From Bacillus sp. USDA818B3_A (GTDB lineage Bacteria > Bacillota > Bacilli > Bacillales > Cytobacillaceae), in assembly GCF_009928415.1 (NCBI RefSeq), contig NZ_JAABNN010000026.1, positions 1 through 49,424 of the forward strand: a stretch of DNA of 49,424 nucleotides, written 5' to 3'. How positions within the stretch are numbered: the stretch's first letter is position 1; every line of letters begins with the position of its first letter. The notes under the pieces were generated by a model. The model was not told where the DNA came from. It saw only the letters and a list, made by a program, of their open reading frames with translations, and ran no database searches. This document shows, in pieces, positions 1 through 7,406 of this stretch. The translations under genes and the position numbers were made by a program.

Positions 1-66
<66 letters not shown>

Positions 67-86
67 TCTTTACTTTTTTGAAATGT

Positions 87-171
87 GGAGGGGTAGCGAA
101 GTGGCTAAACGCGGCGGACTGTAAATCCGCTCCCTCCGGGTTCGGCGGTTCGAATCCGTCCCCCTCCACCA
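87..171 (+). tRNA. tRNA-Tyr (anticodon GTA)
   Basis: An 85-nt class II tRNA with a long variable arm. The acceptor stem GGAGGGG pairs with CCCCTCC, then discriminator A and encoded CCA. The anticodon loop reads CTGTAAA. Confidence 0.96.
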
Positions 172-217
172 TTTATATTTTTGAAAAAGTTGGACATACT
201 TAAATTAATTACATCTT

Positions 218-292
218 TGGGCTATAGCCAAGCGGTAAGGCATCGCACTTTGACTGCGACATGCGTTGGTTCAAATCCAGCTAGCCCAGCCA
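218..292 (+). tRNA. tRNA-Gln (anticodon TTG)
   Basis: Acceptor TGGGCTA pairs with TAGCCCA, followed by G and encoded CCA. The anticodon loop ACTTTGA carries TTG, and the T-loop is GTTCAAATC. 75 nt. Confidence 0.96.
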
Positions 293-294
293 AA

Positions 295-367
295 GAGCCA
301 TTAGCTCAGTTGGTAGAGCATCTGACTTTTAATCAGAGGGTCGAAGGTTCGAGTCCTTCATGGCTCA
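295..367 (+). tRNA. tRNA-Lys (anticodon TTT), CCA not encoded
   Basis: Acceptor GAGCCAT pairs with ATGGCTC, then discriminator A. The following bases are TTT rather than CCA, so the CCA end must be added by nucleotidyltransferase, unlike the other tRNAs of the cluster. The anticodon loop is ACTTTTAA. Only two bases separate it from tRNA-Gln. Confidence 0.95.
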
Positions 368-397
368 TTTATTTTTAAATTAATATTACCGAATGTT

Positions 398-472
398 GCG
401 GAAGTAGTTCAGTGGTAGAACATCACCTTGCCAAGGTGGGGGTCGCGGGTTCGAATCCCGTCTTCCGCTCCA
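398..472 (+). tRNA. tRNA-Gly (anticodon GCC)
   Basis: Acceptor GCGGAAG pairs with CTTCCGC, then T and encoded CCA. The anticodon loop TTGCCAA carries GCC. Confidence 0.96.
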
Positions 473-474
473 TT

Positions 475-550
475 GGGGTCTTAGCTCAGCTGGGAGAGCG
501 CCTGCTTTGCACGCAGGAGGTCAGGGGTTCGATCCCCCTAGACTCCACCA
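475..550 (+). tRNA. tRNA-Ala (anticodon TGC)
   Basis: Acceptor GGGGTCT pairs with AGACTCC (one G-T pair), then A and encoded CCA. The anticodon loop TTTGCAC carries TGC. It is the last gene of the tRNA cluster, with a terminator directly after it. Confidence 0.96.
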
Positions 551-565
551 TCACACTACATATTT

Positions 566-600
566 GCCTTAAATCATGTCAATGGTTTAAGGCTTTTTTT
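566..600 (+). terminator. Rho-independent terminator of the tRNA operon
   Basis: The hairpin GCCTTAAATC / GGTTTAAGGC (one G-T pair) has an 8-nt loop and a run of seven T. It ends the tRNA transcript. Confidence 0.85.
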
Positions 601-805
601 ATTGGTTTACAGCCTCTAGACTAACAAGCTGCTCCATTCCATATTATCAATTCTCCTTTTATGCAGGTAATAAACTTAGATGCAACCACTTACCTACAGA
701 ATATTCAAAAAATAACGTATATATATACAACACTTTGTCGAGTTGAGTCATCTATATCAAAACAGTTAAAATAGTCAGTATATTAGGTAAAAGGGGAGAA
801 TGGAG

Positions 806-1705
806 ATGACTAGAAAGCTGTCAATTATCGGAATGCCGATGGACTTAGGACAAATGAGACGTGGAGTAGATATGGGGCCAAGTGCCATTCGTTATGCAGG
901 TATAAATGAACGCCTAAAGCCATTATTTGATGAAATACATGACTGGGGGGACATCCCGGTTGGCAGACCCGAAGTAGTCATTGATAAAGATTCCAATCTT
1001 AGAAACCTAGATTTAGTTGCGGAGAAAAGTGCTTTGCTTGCAGAAAAAGTTGATGAAGCTGTTCAATCGGGAGACTTTCCACTAGTACTTGGCGGGGATC
1101 ACAGCATTGCGATTGGTACATTGACAGGTGTTTCGAAACATTATAAGAACCTTGGTGTCATTTGGTATGACGCACATGGCGATTTAAATACTGCTGAGAC
1201 CAGCCCATCAGGAAATATCCACGGTATGCCTCTAGCAGTGAGCATGGGATTGGGGCATCCTCTATTAACTGAAATCGGAGGATATCATCCAAAAATTAAA
1301 CCAGAAAACATTATAATTATTGGTGCAAGAGCACTAGATGATGGAGAGAAAGAACTAATAGAGGAAAAGGGAATGAAAGTCTACACTATGCATGAAATTG
1401 ACCGTTTAGGAATGACTAAGGTAATGGAAGAAACTATTGCCTACCTAAAGGCAAATACGGATGGAGTACATTTATCACTAGATTTAGATGGTCTAGATCC
1501 AACTGATGCGCCAGGAGTAGGTACTCCCGTAATTGGAGGAATCAGCTACCGTGAAAGTCATCTTGCCATGGAAATGCTAGAGGAGGCAGGCATTATCACT
1601 TCTGCTGAATTTGTAGAAGTAAATCCAATACTGGATGAGAAAAATAAAACTGCCATCTGTGCGGTTGAATTGATGGGTTCACTTTTTGGAGAAAAATTAC
1701 TATAA
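806..1705 (+). CDS. rocF: Arginase
   Basis: Hydrolyses L-arginine to ornithine and urea, the entry step of arginine catabolism, in the cytosol. The 299-residue protein shows the ureohydrolase manganese motifs: GGDHS near residue 100, the DAHGD block near 125-130, and SLDLDGLDP near 225-230. The family signature SFDVDAxDP/SLDLDGLDP is intact, and resemblance to B. subtilis RocF is close over the full length. An ATG six bases upstream (800) is in frame, but the ribosome site AAGGGGAGA would then touch the start codon. The ATG at 806 has about 8 bases of spacing and is preferred. No SigL (-24/-12) promoter, as used by B. subtilis rocF, is visible in the 250 bases upstream. The gene stands alone, not with rocD/rocE. 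Confidence 0.95.
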   Translation: MTRKLSIIGMPMDLGQMRRGVDMGPSAIRYAGINERLKPLFDEIHDWGDIPVGRPEVVIDKDSNLRNLDLVAEKSALLAEKVDEAVQSGDFPLVLGGDHSIAIGTLTGVSKHYKNLGVIWYDAHGDLNTAETSPSGNIHGMPLAVSMGLGHPLLTEIGGYHPKIKPENIIIIGARALDDGEKELIEEKGMKVYTMHEIDRLGMTKVMEETIAYLKANTDGVHLSLDLDGLDPTDAPGVGTPVIGGISYRESHLAMEMLEEAGIITSAEFVEVNPILDEKNKTAICAVELMGSLFGEKLL

Positions 1706-1713
1706 AAATTGAC

Positions 1714-1745
1714 AGCTGCATATTAGCGTATGCAGCTTCCCTATT
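1714..1745 (+). terminator. Terminator after rocF (probably shared with the convergent gene)
   Basis: A perfect 9-bp stem, AGCTGCATA / TATGCAGCT, has a 6-nt loop and is followed by a pyrimidine-rich tail. It lies between the convergent arginase and Spo0E-like genes. Confidence 0.7.
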
Positions 1746-1907
1746 TTAACGGGTTAATAATGAATGATATTTGTTCAGTAAGCCATCAAGTTTCCTACTT
1801 ACTTCAATTACCTTGTGATTAGACAGGGAAGTATCGGATGCTAATTTTACCATATGATTTCGTAGAGCCTCTATTTCCTCTTGTAATCCACGGAATGGAA
1901 CGGACAA
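1746..1907 (-). CDS. Spo0E-like sporulation regulatory protein (aspartyl-phosphate phosphatase family)
   Basis: A small protein of the Spo0E family, members of which dephosphorylate Spo0A~P and hold back sporulation. Its body shows the family pattern: one helix EEIEALRNHMVKLA, a turn with SLSNHKVI, and a second helix VSRKLDGLLNKY. The family hallmark SQELD appears here as SRKLD, so the Asp is kept but the Gln is not. The frame runs open to an ATG at 1967, but that ATG has no ribosome site. A TTG at 1907 follows AAAGAGGTGGG with 8-base spacing and gives a 53-residue protein, the usual Spo0E size. Assignment rests on motif and size; substrate specificity is inferred. Confidence 0.8.
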   Translation of the reverse strand: MSVPFRGLQEEIEALRNHMVKLASDTSLSNHKVIEVSRKLDGLLNKYHSLLTR

Positions 1908-2031
1908 AAATCCCACCTCTTTCAGGTTTATATTATCTTTTTCCCCTGAAGTAAAATCTTTAAACATATTTTGTCCACATTAGTAAATTTTTGTTAATAT
2001 AATAGATGTTGAGAAAAGTCTCTTTAAAAAT

Positions 2032-2059
2032 TGAAACTTTTTTGGCTAGCATTCGTATA
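2032..2059 (+). promoter_or_regulatory. SigW-type promoter of sigW-rsiW
   Basis: TGAAAC at 2032-2037 and CGTATA at 2054-2059 are separated by 16 bases. This matches the known ECF SigW consensus (TGAAAC, 16-17, CGTA), so sigW is expected to activate its own transcription. Confidence 0.9.
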
Positions 2060-2091
2060 TCGAATAGCGACATTGGAGCTGAGGAAACTTA

Positions 2092-2655
2092 ATGGATAAA
2101 ATAGTGAAAAAAAGAATAAAACAGGTCATCAAAGGAGATCAAGACGCCTTTGGAGAGATAGTGGAAACTTACAAAAACAGTGTTTACCAATTATGTTATA
2201 GAATGCTTGGTAATCGCCATGAGGCAGAGGATATTGCGCAGGAGGCATTTCTTAGAGCATATGTGAACATCAAGTCATTTAACCAGGATTTGAAATTTTC
2301 AACTTGGCTATTTCGAATTGCCACTAATCTATGTATTGACCGATTGCGTAAAAAGAAACCTGATTACTATTTAGATGCCGAAGTATCAGGCACCGAAGGG
2401 TTAACGATGTATTCACAAATCTCTTCAGATACTCCGCTGCCAGAGAATGAGGTAGAAAGCTTGGAGCTCCAAGAGACCGTTCAAAAGGAAATCTTAAAAC
2501 TCCCAGAAAAGTATCGATCGGCCATCGTCCTGAAATACATGGAAGATATGTCCCTAAATGAAATTAGTGAAATTCTTGACCTTCCCCTAGGAACCGTTAA
2601 AACAAGGATTCATCGCGGGCGGGAAGCATTAAGGCAGCAATTAAGATACGTATAA
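2092..2655 (+). CDS. sigW: ECF RNA polymerase sigma factor SigW
   Basis: A 187-residue ECF sigma factor that directs RNA polymerase to cell-envelope stress and antimicrobial-resistance genes. Region 2 includes the YQLCYRMLGNRHEAEDIAQE segment (about residues 32-51) and FSTWLFRIATNLCIDRLRK for -10 recognition. Region 4 carries the helix-turn-helix LNEISEILDLPLGTVKTRIH near the C-terminus. Similarity to B. subtilis SigW is high throughout. The ATG at 2092 follows GAGG with about 7 bases. The gene sits behind a SigW-type promoter, and rsiW, its anti-sigma factor, begins 16 bases downstream, so the pair forms an autoregulated operon. Confidence 0.96.
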   Translation: MDKIVKKRIKQVIKGDQDAFGEIVETYKNSVYQLCYRMLGNRHEAEDIAQEAFLRAYVNIKSFNQDLKFSTWLFRIATNLCIDRLRKKKPDYYLDAEVSGTEGLTMYSQISSDTPLPENEVESLELQETVQKEILKLPEKYRSAIVLKYMEDMSLNEISEILDLPLGTVKTRIHRGREALRQQLRYV

Positions 2656-2671
2656 AGAGGTGAAAGGATAA

Positions 2672-3280
2672 ATGTGTCCTGAACAGATCATCGAACTCAT
2701 GCATGATTACTTGGATGAAGAACTAGACCTAGAAAAAGAACAAATCCTAAGAGACCACCTCAAGGAATGTAAAGAGTGTGATAGCATCTTTATTGAATTG
2801 AAAAAAACAGATGCATTTGTTAAAGGAATTACACATATGCACGCACCGCCGGATTTTACAGCAGGGGTGCTTGCCCGTCTGCCGAAGGAAAAGAAAAAGG
2901 TGTGGATGCAGAGGTGGTTTACGAACCATCCTATGCTCACTGCAGCTTCTGTTTTCATCGTATTAATGATGGGAAGCTTGTTCTCTAGTTGGAGCCAGGA
3001 TCGTGAATTCTCCGTTTCTAACCAAGAAAATTTAGTGGTTAAAAATCATACTGTTATCGTTCCTAAAGGTGAAACGGTTAAAGGGGATGTCGTTGTCCAC
3101 AATGGTGATGTACGGATAGAAGGAGAAGTCCAAGGTGATGTGACGGTTATAAACGGAGAAAAGTATCTCGCTTCTGCCGGGCATGTAACCGGGCAAATCG
3201 AAGTAGTGAATGAAGTTTTTGACTGGATTTGGTATCATATGAAGAGTACAACTCAAAATGTGATTGATATCTTTCATTAG
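2672..3280 (+). CDS. rsiW: Anti-sigma-W factor RsiW
   Basis: A single-pass membrane anti-sigma factor that binds and silences SigW until it is degraded in steps (known for B. subtilis: PrsW, then RasP, then ClpXP). The N-terminal cytosolic zinc-binding anti-sigma domain shows H29-x3-C33-x2-C36 in HLKECKEC. One membrane span follows at about residues 88-106 (HPMLTAASVFIVLMMGSLF). The extracytoplasmic part has the repetitive GDVVVHNGDVRIEGEVQGDV segment typical of RsiW. 202 residues; the ATG has a clear AGAGGTGAAAGG ribosome site. Transcription ends at the strong hairpin just downstream. Confidence 0.95.
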   Translation: MCPEQIIELMHDYLDEELDLEKEQILRDHLKECKECDSIFIELKKTDAFVKGITHMHAPPDFTAGVLARLPKEKKKVWMQRWFTNHPMLTAASVFIVLMMGSLFSSWSQDREFSVSNQENLVVKNHTVIVPKGETVKGDVVVHNGDVRIEGEVQGDVTVINGEKYLASAGHVTGQIEVVNEVFDWIWYHMKSTTQNVIDIFH

Positions 3281-3294
3281 CCGGAGATAAAATA

Positions 3295-3332
3295 AAAACA
3301 AATCACTCCACCTTGAGTGATTTGTTTTTTTT
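3295..3332 (+). terminator. Terminator of sigW-rsiW
   Basis: A 14-bp perfect stem (AAAACAAATCACTC with its complement) has a 6-nt loop and ends in a T tract. It separates the sigW operon from the cdaA operon. Confidence 0.93.
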
Positions 3333-3367
3333 AACAAGTAGATATAATAAGTTGTATGGTGAATTTA

Positions 3368-3376
3368 TGATATAAT
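3368..3376 (+). promoter_or_regulatory. Extended -10 promoter of the cdaA operon
   Basis: TGA followed by TATAAT forms an extended -10 element. No good -35 is present at 16-18 bases. It lies 50 bases upstream of the cdaA start and downstream of the preceding terminator. Confidence 0.5.
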
Positions 3377-3425
3377 AATTAGGTTCTTGAAATAAATGTT
3401 CTTAGAAGTTACGGAGGAAGAGACA

Positions 3426-4253
3426 ATGCAGTTTGCAGATCTCAGTATATGGAAGTATCTAGCTAGTATTGTTGATATTGCCCTCGTATGGTACGTCATT
3501 TACAAACTGCTCAATGTAATAAGAGGCACTAAGGCCGTTCAGTTATTAAAAGGGATCATTGTTATCCTTCTTGTCAGGGTGGTCAGTGAGTGGCTTGGCT
3601 TAATTACATTAAGCTGGATGATGCAGCAGGCCATAAATTGGGGATTTCTTGCAGTTATCATTATTTTTCAGCCTGAGGTGAGGAGAGCGTTAGAGCAGCT
3701 AGGAAGAGGCCGATTCTTCTCGAGAAGCAGTACGCAGGATGATGATAACCAGGAAAAAGCAATCGAAGCCATAGTAAAGGCAACTGATTATATGGCCAAA
3801 CGCCGAATTGGGGCCTTAATTTCAATTGAAAGAGAAACAGGAATGAGTGATTACATAGAAACAGGGATACAATTAAATTCTAATATCTCGTCAGAATTGC
3901 TCATAAATATCTTTATTCCAAATACACCTCTTCACGATGGTGCAGTTATACTCCAAAAAAATACTGTAGCAGCTGCGGCATGTTATCTTCCTTTATCAGA
4001 AAGCCCCTTTATCTCAAAGGAGCTTGGTACAAGGCATCGGGCTGCGCTGGGAATAAGTGAGGTCACCGATAGCTTGACGGTCATTGTTTCCGAGGAGACA
4101 GGAAGTATCTCCCTTACGAAAAATGGAGAACTCCACCGTGAGCTGAAGTTGGAGGAATTAAAGGACCTGCTTACGCGGGAAATGGTTATTCAGAATAAGT
4201 TAAAACAAGCTTCTTCAGCTCGATGGAACTGGAGGGGAAAACAAAATGGATAA
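3426..4253 (+). CDS. cdaA: Diadenylate cyclase CdaA (c-di-AMP synthase)
   Basis: Condenses two ATP into cyclic di-AMP, the second messenger controlling potassium and osmotic balance. The N-terminus has three membrane helices (about residues 8-85). The DAC domain follows with catalytic DGA at 171-173 and RHR at 203-205. The frame opens at an ATG at 3396, but the ATG at 3426 has GGAGG upstream and matches the start of B. subtilis CdaA, giving 275 residues. The stop overlaps the start of cdaR by 8 bases and glmM follows. This cdaA-cdaR-glmM order is the conserved Firmicute module in which CdaR and GlmM bind and tune the cyclase. Confidence 0.96.
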   Translation: MQFADLSIWKYLASIVDIALVWYVIYKLLNVIRGTKAVQLLKGIIVILLVRVVSEWLGLITLSWMMQQAINWGFLAVIIIFQPEVRRALEQLGRGRFFSRSSTQDDDNQEKAIEAIVKATDYMAKRRIGALISIERETGMSDYIETGIQLNSNISSELLINIFIPNTPLHDGAVILQKNTVAAAACYLPLSESPFISKELGTRHRAALGISEVTDSLTVIVSEETGSISLTKNGELHRELKLEELKDLLTREMVIQNKLKQASSARWNWRGKQNG

Positions 4254-5505
4254 ATTGTTTGATAATCCTTGGTTTATAAAAATACTGGCTTTATTATTGG
4301 CAGTCTTATTATATTCCTCCATACCTCATACATCTAGTAAGTTTACGGATGTTAACGTCCCGGGGGAACAATCAACTGAAACTATAAAAGATATCCCAGT
4401 GAAAGTTTATTATGACACAGAGAACCTGGTTGTATCGGGGATACCAAACACAGTGGATGTGACCATTAAGGGGCCAATCACACATGTTCAGTCGGCAAAG
4501 GCTTTGAAGAATTTTGAGGTATATGTTGACTTGACAAATGCTAAAATTGGAAAGCAAAAGGTAAAGCTAAAGATAAGAGATCTTTCAGATAAATTAACGG
4601 CAACGATGAAGCCGACATCTGTGACTGTTAACGTTCAGGAAAAAATCACTCAAGAATTTAAGGTCGAAGCCGAATTTAATTCAGAACAAATAGCGGACGG
4701 CTATTCTGCCGGACAGCCGGTGGTAGAACCTAACAAGGTGAGAATCACCGGGGCTAAAAGTGACGTCGATCAAATTACCTATGTAAAAGCAACCCTTGCG
4801 GTCAATGGGGATTTAAAATCAACTACCACTAAAGAGGCACAGATTCAAGTACTTGATAAATCACTTAATAAGTTGAATGTAACAATCGAACCGGAAACAG
4901 TAAAGGTAACCATACCAATTAAGGCAAACAGCAAAACAGTTCCAATCAATATCGTTAAAAAAGGAACGCCTCCTGAAGGTGTGACAATTGAATCGATTGA
5001 GCTTGATGAAACGGAAGCCAAAATAACTGGAAGCGAAAGCGTCCTGGATAGTACAGAGAGCGTCCGAGTGGAAGTAGACCTAAGTAAAATAACGGAAAAT
5101 ACGACGCTGACACTGCCAGTGATTATATCAAATGGGGTAACCAAAGTGTCTCCGCAGCTGGTAAAAGCAACTGTTGTGGTCAAAAAAGAGGAGCCGAAGA
5201 CGGAAACAAAAACCAATGCAGAAGTCCAGAAAACAATCTCAGCTATCCCGTTAAACATTCAAGGGTTAGCGGAAAATGTTACAGCGGAGATTAATGACCC
5301 TGCTGATCAGTCCGTTAATTTAGTTGTTAACGGGCCGAGTGAGTCGGTAAATGAATTGGGACCTGACGATTTTACTGTTACTATTGACTTATCTGGTCTG
5401 AACGAAGGGACTCACGATGTGGACATTCAGGTGAAAGGTCCGACAGATGTAGAATGGACCTCAGACAAATCAACAGCAAATATAACAATAACTGATAATG
5501 CCTAA
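4246..5505 (+). CDS. cdaR: CdaA regulatory protein CdaR (YbbR-domain protein)
   Basis: A membrane-anchored, mostly extracytoplasmic regulator of CdaA. One N-terminal membrane helix (about residues 8-26, IKILALLLAVLLYSSIP) is followed by four YbbR repeats at roughly 45-135, 140-225, 230-315 and 330-415. The repeats share motifs such as VDVTIKGP, VRITGAKSDV, AKITGSESVL and VNLVVNGPSESV. A Lys/Glu/Thr-rich linker lies between repeats 3 and 4. The start overlaps the end of cdaA by 8 bases with GGAGGGG upstream, so translation is probably coupled. 419 residues, shorter than the 483 of B. subtilis CdaR mainly in the C-terminal tail. Confidence 0.93.
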   Translation: MDKLFDNPWFIKILALLLAVLLYSSIPHTSSKFTDVNVPGEQSTETIKDIPVKVYYDTENLVVSGIPNTVDVTIKGPITHVQSAKALKNFEVYVDLTNAKIGKQKVKLKIRDLSDKLTATMKPTSVTVNVQEKITQEFKVEAEFNSEQIADGYSAGQPVVEPNKVRITGAKSDVDQITYVKATLAVNGDLKSTTTKEAQIQVLDKSLNKLNVTIEPETVKVTIPIKANSKTVPINIVKKGTPPEGVTIESIELDETEAKITGSESVLDSTESVRVEVDLSKITENTTLTLPVIISNGVTKVSPQLVKATVVVKKEEPKTETKTNAEVQKTISAIPLNIQGLAENVTAEINDPADQSVNLVVNGPSESVNELGPDDFTVTIDLSGLNEGTHDVDIQVKGPTDVEWTSDKSTANITITDNA

Positions 5506-5544
5506 AATCTAGCAATACACATGTTGAAGGAGAGATTTTTTAAG

Positions 5545-6894
5545 ATGGGTAAATATTTTGGTACCGATGGGGTACGTGGAGTAGCTAACAGCGAATTAAC
5601 ACCGGAGATGGCCTTTAAGTTAGGCCGCTTTGGCGGTTATGTTTTAACAAAGGATAAGGATCGCCCTAAAGTACTAATAGGCCGGGATACACGTGTCTCA
5701 GGTCATATGTTAGAAGGCGCACTCGTAGCAGGACTCCTTTCTATTGGTGCCGAGGTTATGCGTTTAGGTGTAATCTCCACTCCAGGGGTATCATACTTAA
5801 CTAAAGCGTTAGGCGCACAAGCAGGTGTCATGATTTCAGCTTCACATAACCCTGTTGCAGATAACGGAATTAAATTCTTTGGTCCAGATGGTTTTAAGCT
5901 GTCAGATGATCAGGAGTTAGAAATCGAGAATTATATTGATATGCCGGAAGATCAACTGCCACGTCCTACAGGAGAAGAACTTGGTCAGGTGATGGATTAT
6001 TTTGAAGGTGGTCAGAAGTACTTGCAATATCTGAAAAATAGTGTCGATGAAGATTTCTCAGGCATTCATATTGCCTTGGATTGCGCGCACGGGGCAACCT
6101 CTTCATTAGCAAGTCATTTATTTGCTGACTTGGATGCTGACTTATCGACGATGGGTGCTTCACCAAACGGATTAAATATAAATGCAGGGGTTGGATCAAC
6201 ACATCCAGAAGCACTTGCCGCACTTGTTAGGGAAAAGGGAGCGGACGTTGGTCTTTCCTTTGACGGAGATGGAGATCGTTTAATTGCAATTGATGAAAAA
6301 GGGAATATCGTTGATGGCGATCAAATTATGTATATCTGCGGGAAGTATTTAAAGGAGCAGGGCCGCTTAAAGCATGGAACCATTGTTTCAACAGTGATGA
6401 GTAATCTTGGTTTTTACAAGGCGCTTGAAACTCATGGAATCCATAGTGTTCCAACAGCGGTAGGTGACCGCTATGTTGTAGAAGAGATGAAGAAGAATGG
6501 TTTCAACCTGGGCGGGGAACAATCAGGACACATTATTTTCTTGGACTACAACACTACAGGCGATGGGTTGTTATCTGGATTGCAATTAGTAAATATCATG
6601 AAGGTAACCGGGAAATCATTATCTGAGTTAGCCGGTGAAATGAAGAAATATCCGCAAAAGCTTGTCAATGTACGAGTAACGGATAAAAATCATGTGACTG
6701 ACAATGAAAAGGTTAAAGCTGTCATTGAACAAGTTGAAGCAGAGATGGCTGGAAACGGAAGAATTCTTGTCCGCCCAAGCGGAACAGAACCGCTTGTTCG
6801 CGTGATGGCAGAGGCTGCAACCGAAGAGCAGTGTGAATCTTTTGTCAGCCGGATTGTTGAAGTTGTAAAAGAAGAGATGGAATTAAAGGAATAA
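5545..6894 (+). CDS. glmM: Phosphoglucosamine mutase GlmM
   Basis: Interconverts glucosamine-6-phosphate and glucosamine-1-phosphate for UDP-GlcNAc and peptidoglycan synthesis. The 449-residue protein carries the phosphoserine loop MISASHNP (Ser100), the metal site DGDGDR near residue 240, the sugar-specificity loop GGEQSGH near 325, and the phosphate-binding RPSGTEP near 410. The frame opens at 5521, but family members start at MGKYFGTDGVRG, which is the ATG at 5545. A GAAGGAG site precedes it by about 12 bases. Third gene of the cdaA operon. In B. subtilis GlmM also binds and inhibits CdaA, linking wall synthesis to c-di-AMP. Confidence 0.96.
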   Translation: MGKYFGTDGVRGVANSELTPEMAFKLGRFGGYVLTKDKDRPKVLIGRDTRVSGHMLEGALVAGLLSIGAEVMRLGVISTPGVSYLTKALGAQAGVMISASHNPVADNGIKFFGPDGFKLSDDQELEIENYIDMPEDQLPRPTGEELGQVMDYFEGGQKYLQYLKNSVDEDFSGIHIALDCAHGATSSLASHLFADLDADLSTMGASPNGLNINAGVGSTHPEALAALVREKGADVGLSFDGDGDRLIAIDEKGNIVDGDQIMYICGKYLKEQGRLKHGTIVSTVMSNLGFYKALETHGIHSVPTAVGDRYVVEEMKKNGFNLGGEQSGHIIFLDYNTTGDGLLSGLQLVNIMKVTGKSLSELAGEMKKYPQKLVNVRVTDKNHVTDNEKVKAVIEQVEAEMAGNGRILVRPSGTEPLVRVMAEAATEEQCESFVSRIVEVVKEEMELKE

Positions 6895-6959
6895 ATTCCA
6901 GAATTCGTGTGGTTTAAAAAGCAGGAAGCGTCTTCTTAGCTGAATAGAAGTGAGTTTGG

Positions 6960-7003
6960 ATATGCATAAGGGAACGGAACGATTCCCTTATGCATATTTT
7001 ATT
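6960..7003 (+). terminator. Terminator after glmM
   Basis: A 15-bp perfect stem (ATATGCATAAGGGAA and its complement, 6960-6974 with 6983-6997) has an 8-nt loop and then TTTATT. It separates the cdaA-cdaR-glmM unit from glmS. Confidence 0.9.
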
Positions 7004-7042
7004 ATGTAAAGTTTATGATATGTGATGTAGTCTATTTTATTA

Positions 7043-7071
7043 TTGACTACGATTGACAAATCGTGTAAGAT
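7043..7071 (+). promoter_or_regulatory. Likely SigA promoter of glmS
   Basis: TTGACT at 7043-7048, a 17-base spacer and TAAGAT at 7066-7071. A start near 7078 would give a leader of roughly 58 nt before the ribozyme cleavage site. A second TTGACA at 7053 lacks a good -10. Confidence 0.6.
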
Positions 7072-7135
7072 TAACATGCTTGTTTCTTATAGCGAATATT
7101 TGAAGGAGGGCAGAGGTTGTTTCCGGAAAAAATAA

Positions 7136-7278
7136 AGCGCCTGAACTAATCAAAAGACGGTTTGATTAGTTGACGAGGAGGAGGAGTATCGAATGTTCGG
7201 CGGATACCTCCCGGTTGAAAGTGCACAACCGAAAATTCTTCTTTAAAACATAGAGGTAACTCTGTGCACAAAGAGAGG
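7136..7278 (+). ncRNA. glmS ribozyme (glucosamine-6-phosphate riboswitch)
   Basis: A self-cleaving RNA that uses GlcN6P as cofactor and so shuts off glmS when product is plentiful. The conserved 5' end AGCGCC has cleavage expected between A7136 and G7137. A P2 hairpin CTAATCAAA/TTTGATTAG follows, then GTTGACGAGG, the core TTCGGCGGATACCTCCCGG, and a 3' part with TTTAAAACATAGAGGTAAC. These match the glmS ribozyme family closely. It lies in the glmS leader. The exact 3' end is approximate. Confidence 0.95.
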
Positions 7279-7346
7279 AATATGCGCATAATAACTGTAA
7301 TGTTTAACAAGGTATAGACAGATGCCTTTATCAAAAACAGAGATGA

Positions 7347-7383
7347 GGGGGCAGGCATTGCCTCCAGAAGCATACTTGCCCCC
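7347..7383 (+). promoter_or_regulatory. GC-rich hairpin in the glmS leader, downstream of the ribozyme
   Basis: Inverted repeat GGGGGCA / TGCCCCC encloses a smaller GGCATTGCC dyad. It ends 7 bases before the glmS ribosome site AGGGAGG (7391-7397). It has no T tract, so it is not a terminator. It could shield the ribosome site or protect the cleaved mRNA end; function unknown. Confidence 0.4.
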
Positions 7384-7406
7384 TGAATCCAGGGAGGAAA
7401 AAGAAA

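Noticed and set aside
181..624. Short ORFs across the tRNA cluster (65 and 70 residues)
   Set aside because: They run through tRNA genes and are not coding.
600..805. SigL (-24/-12) promoter for rocF
   Set aside because: No TGGCAC-N5-TTGC-like pair was seen, and no convincing SigA promoter either.
4845..5258. 137-residue minus-strand ORF inside cdaR
   Set aside because: Ser/Thr/Val-rich translation expected from the reverse of cdaR; no start signal.
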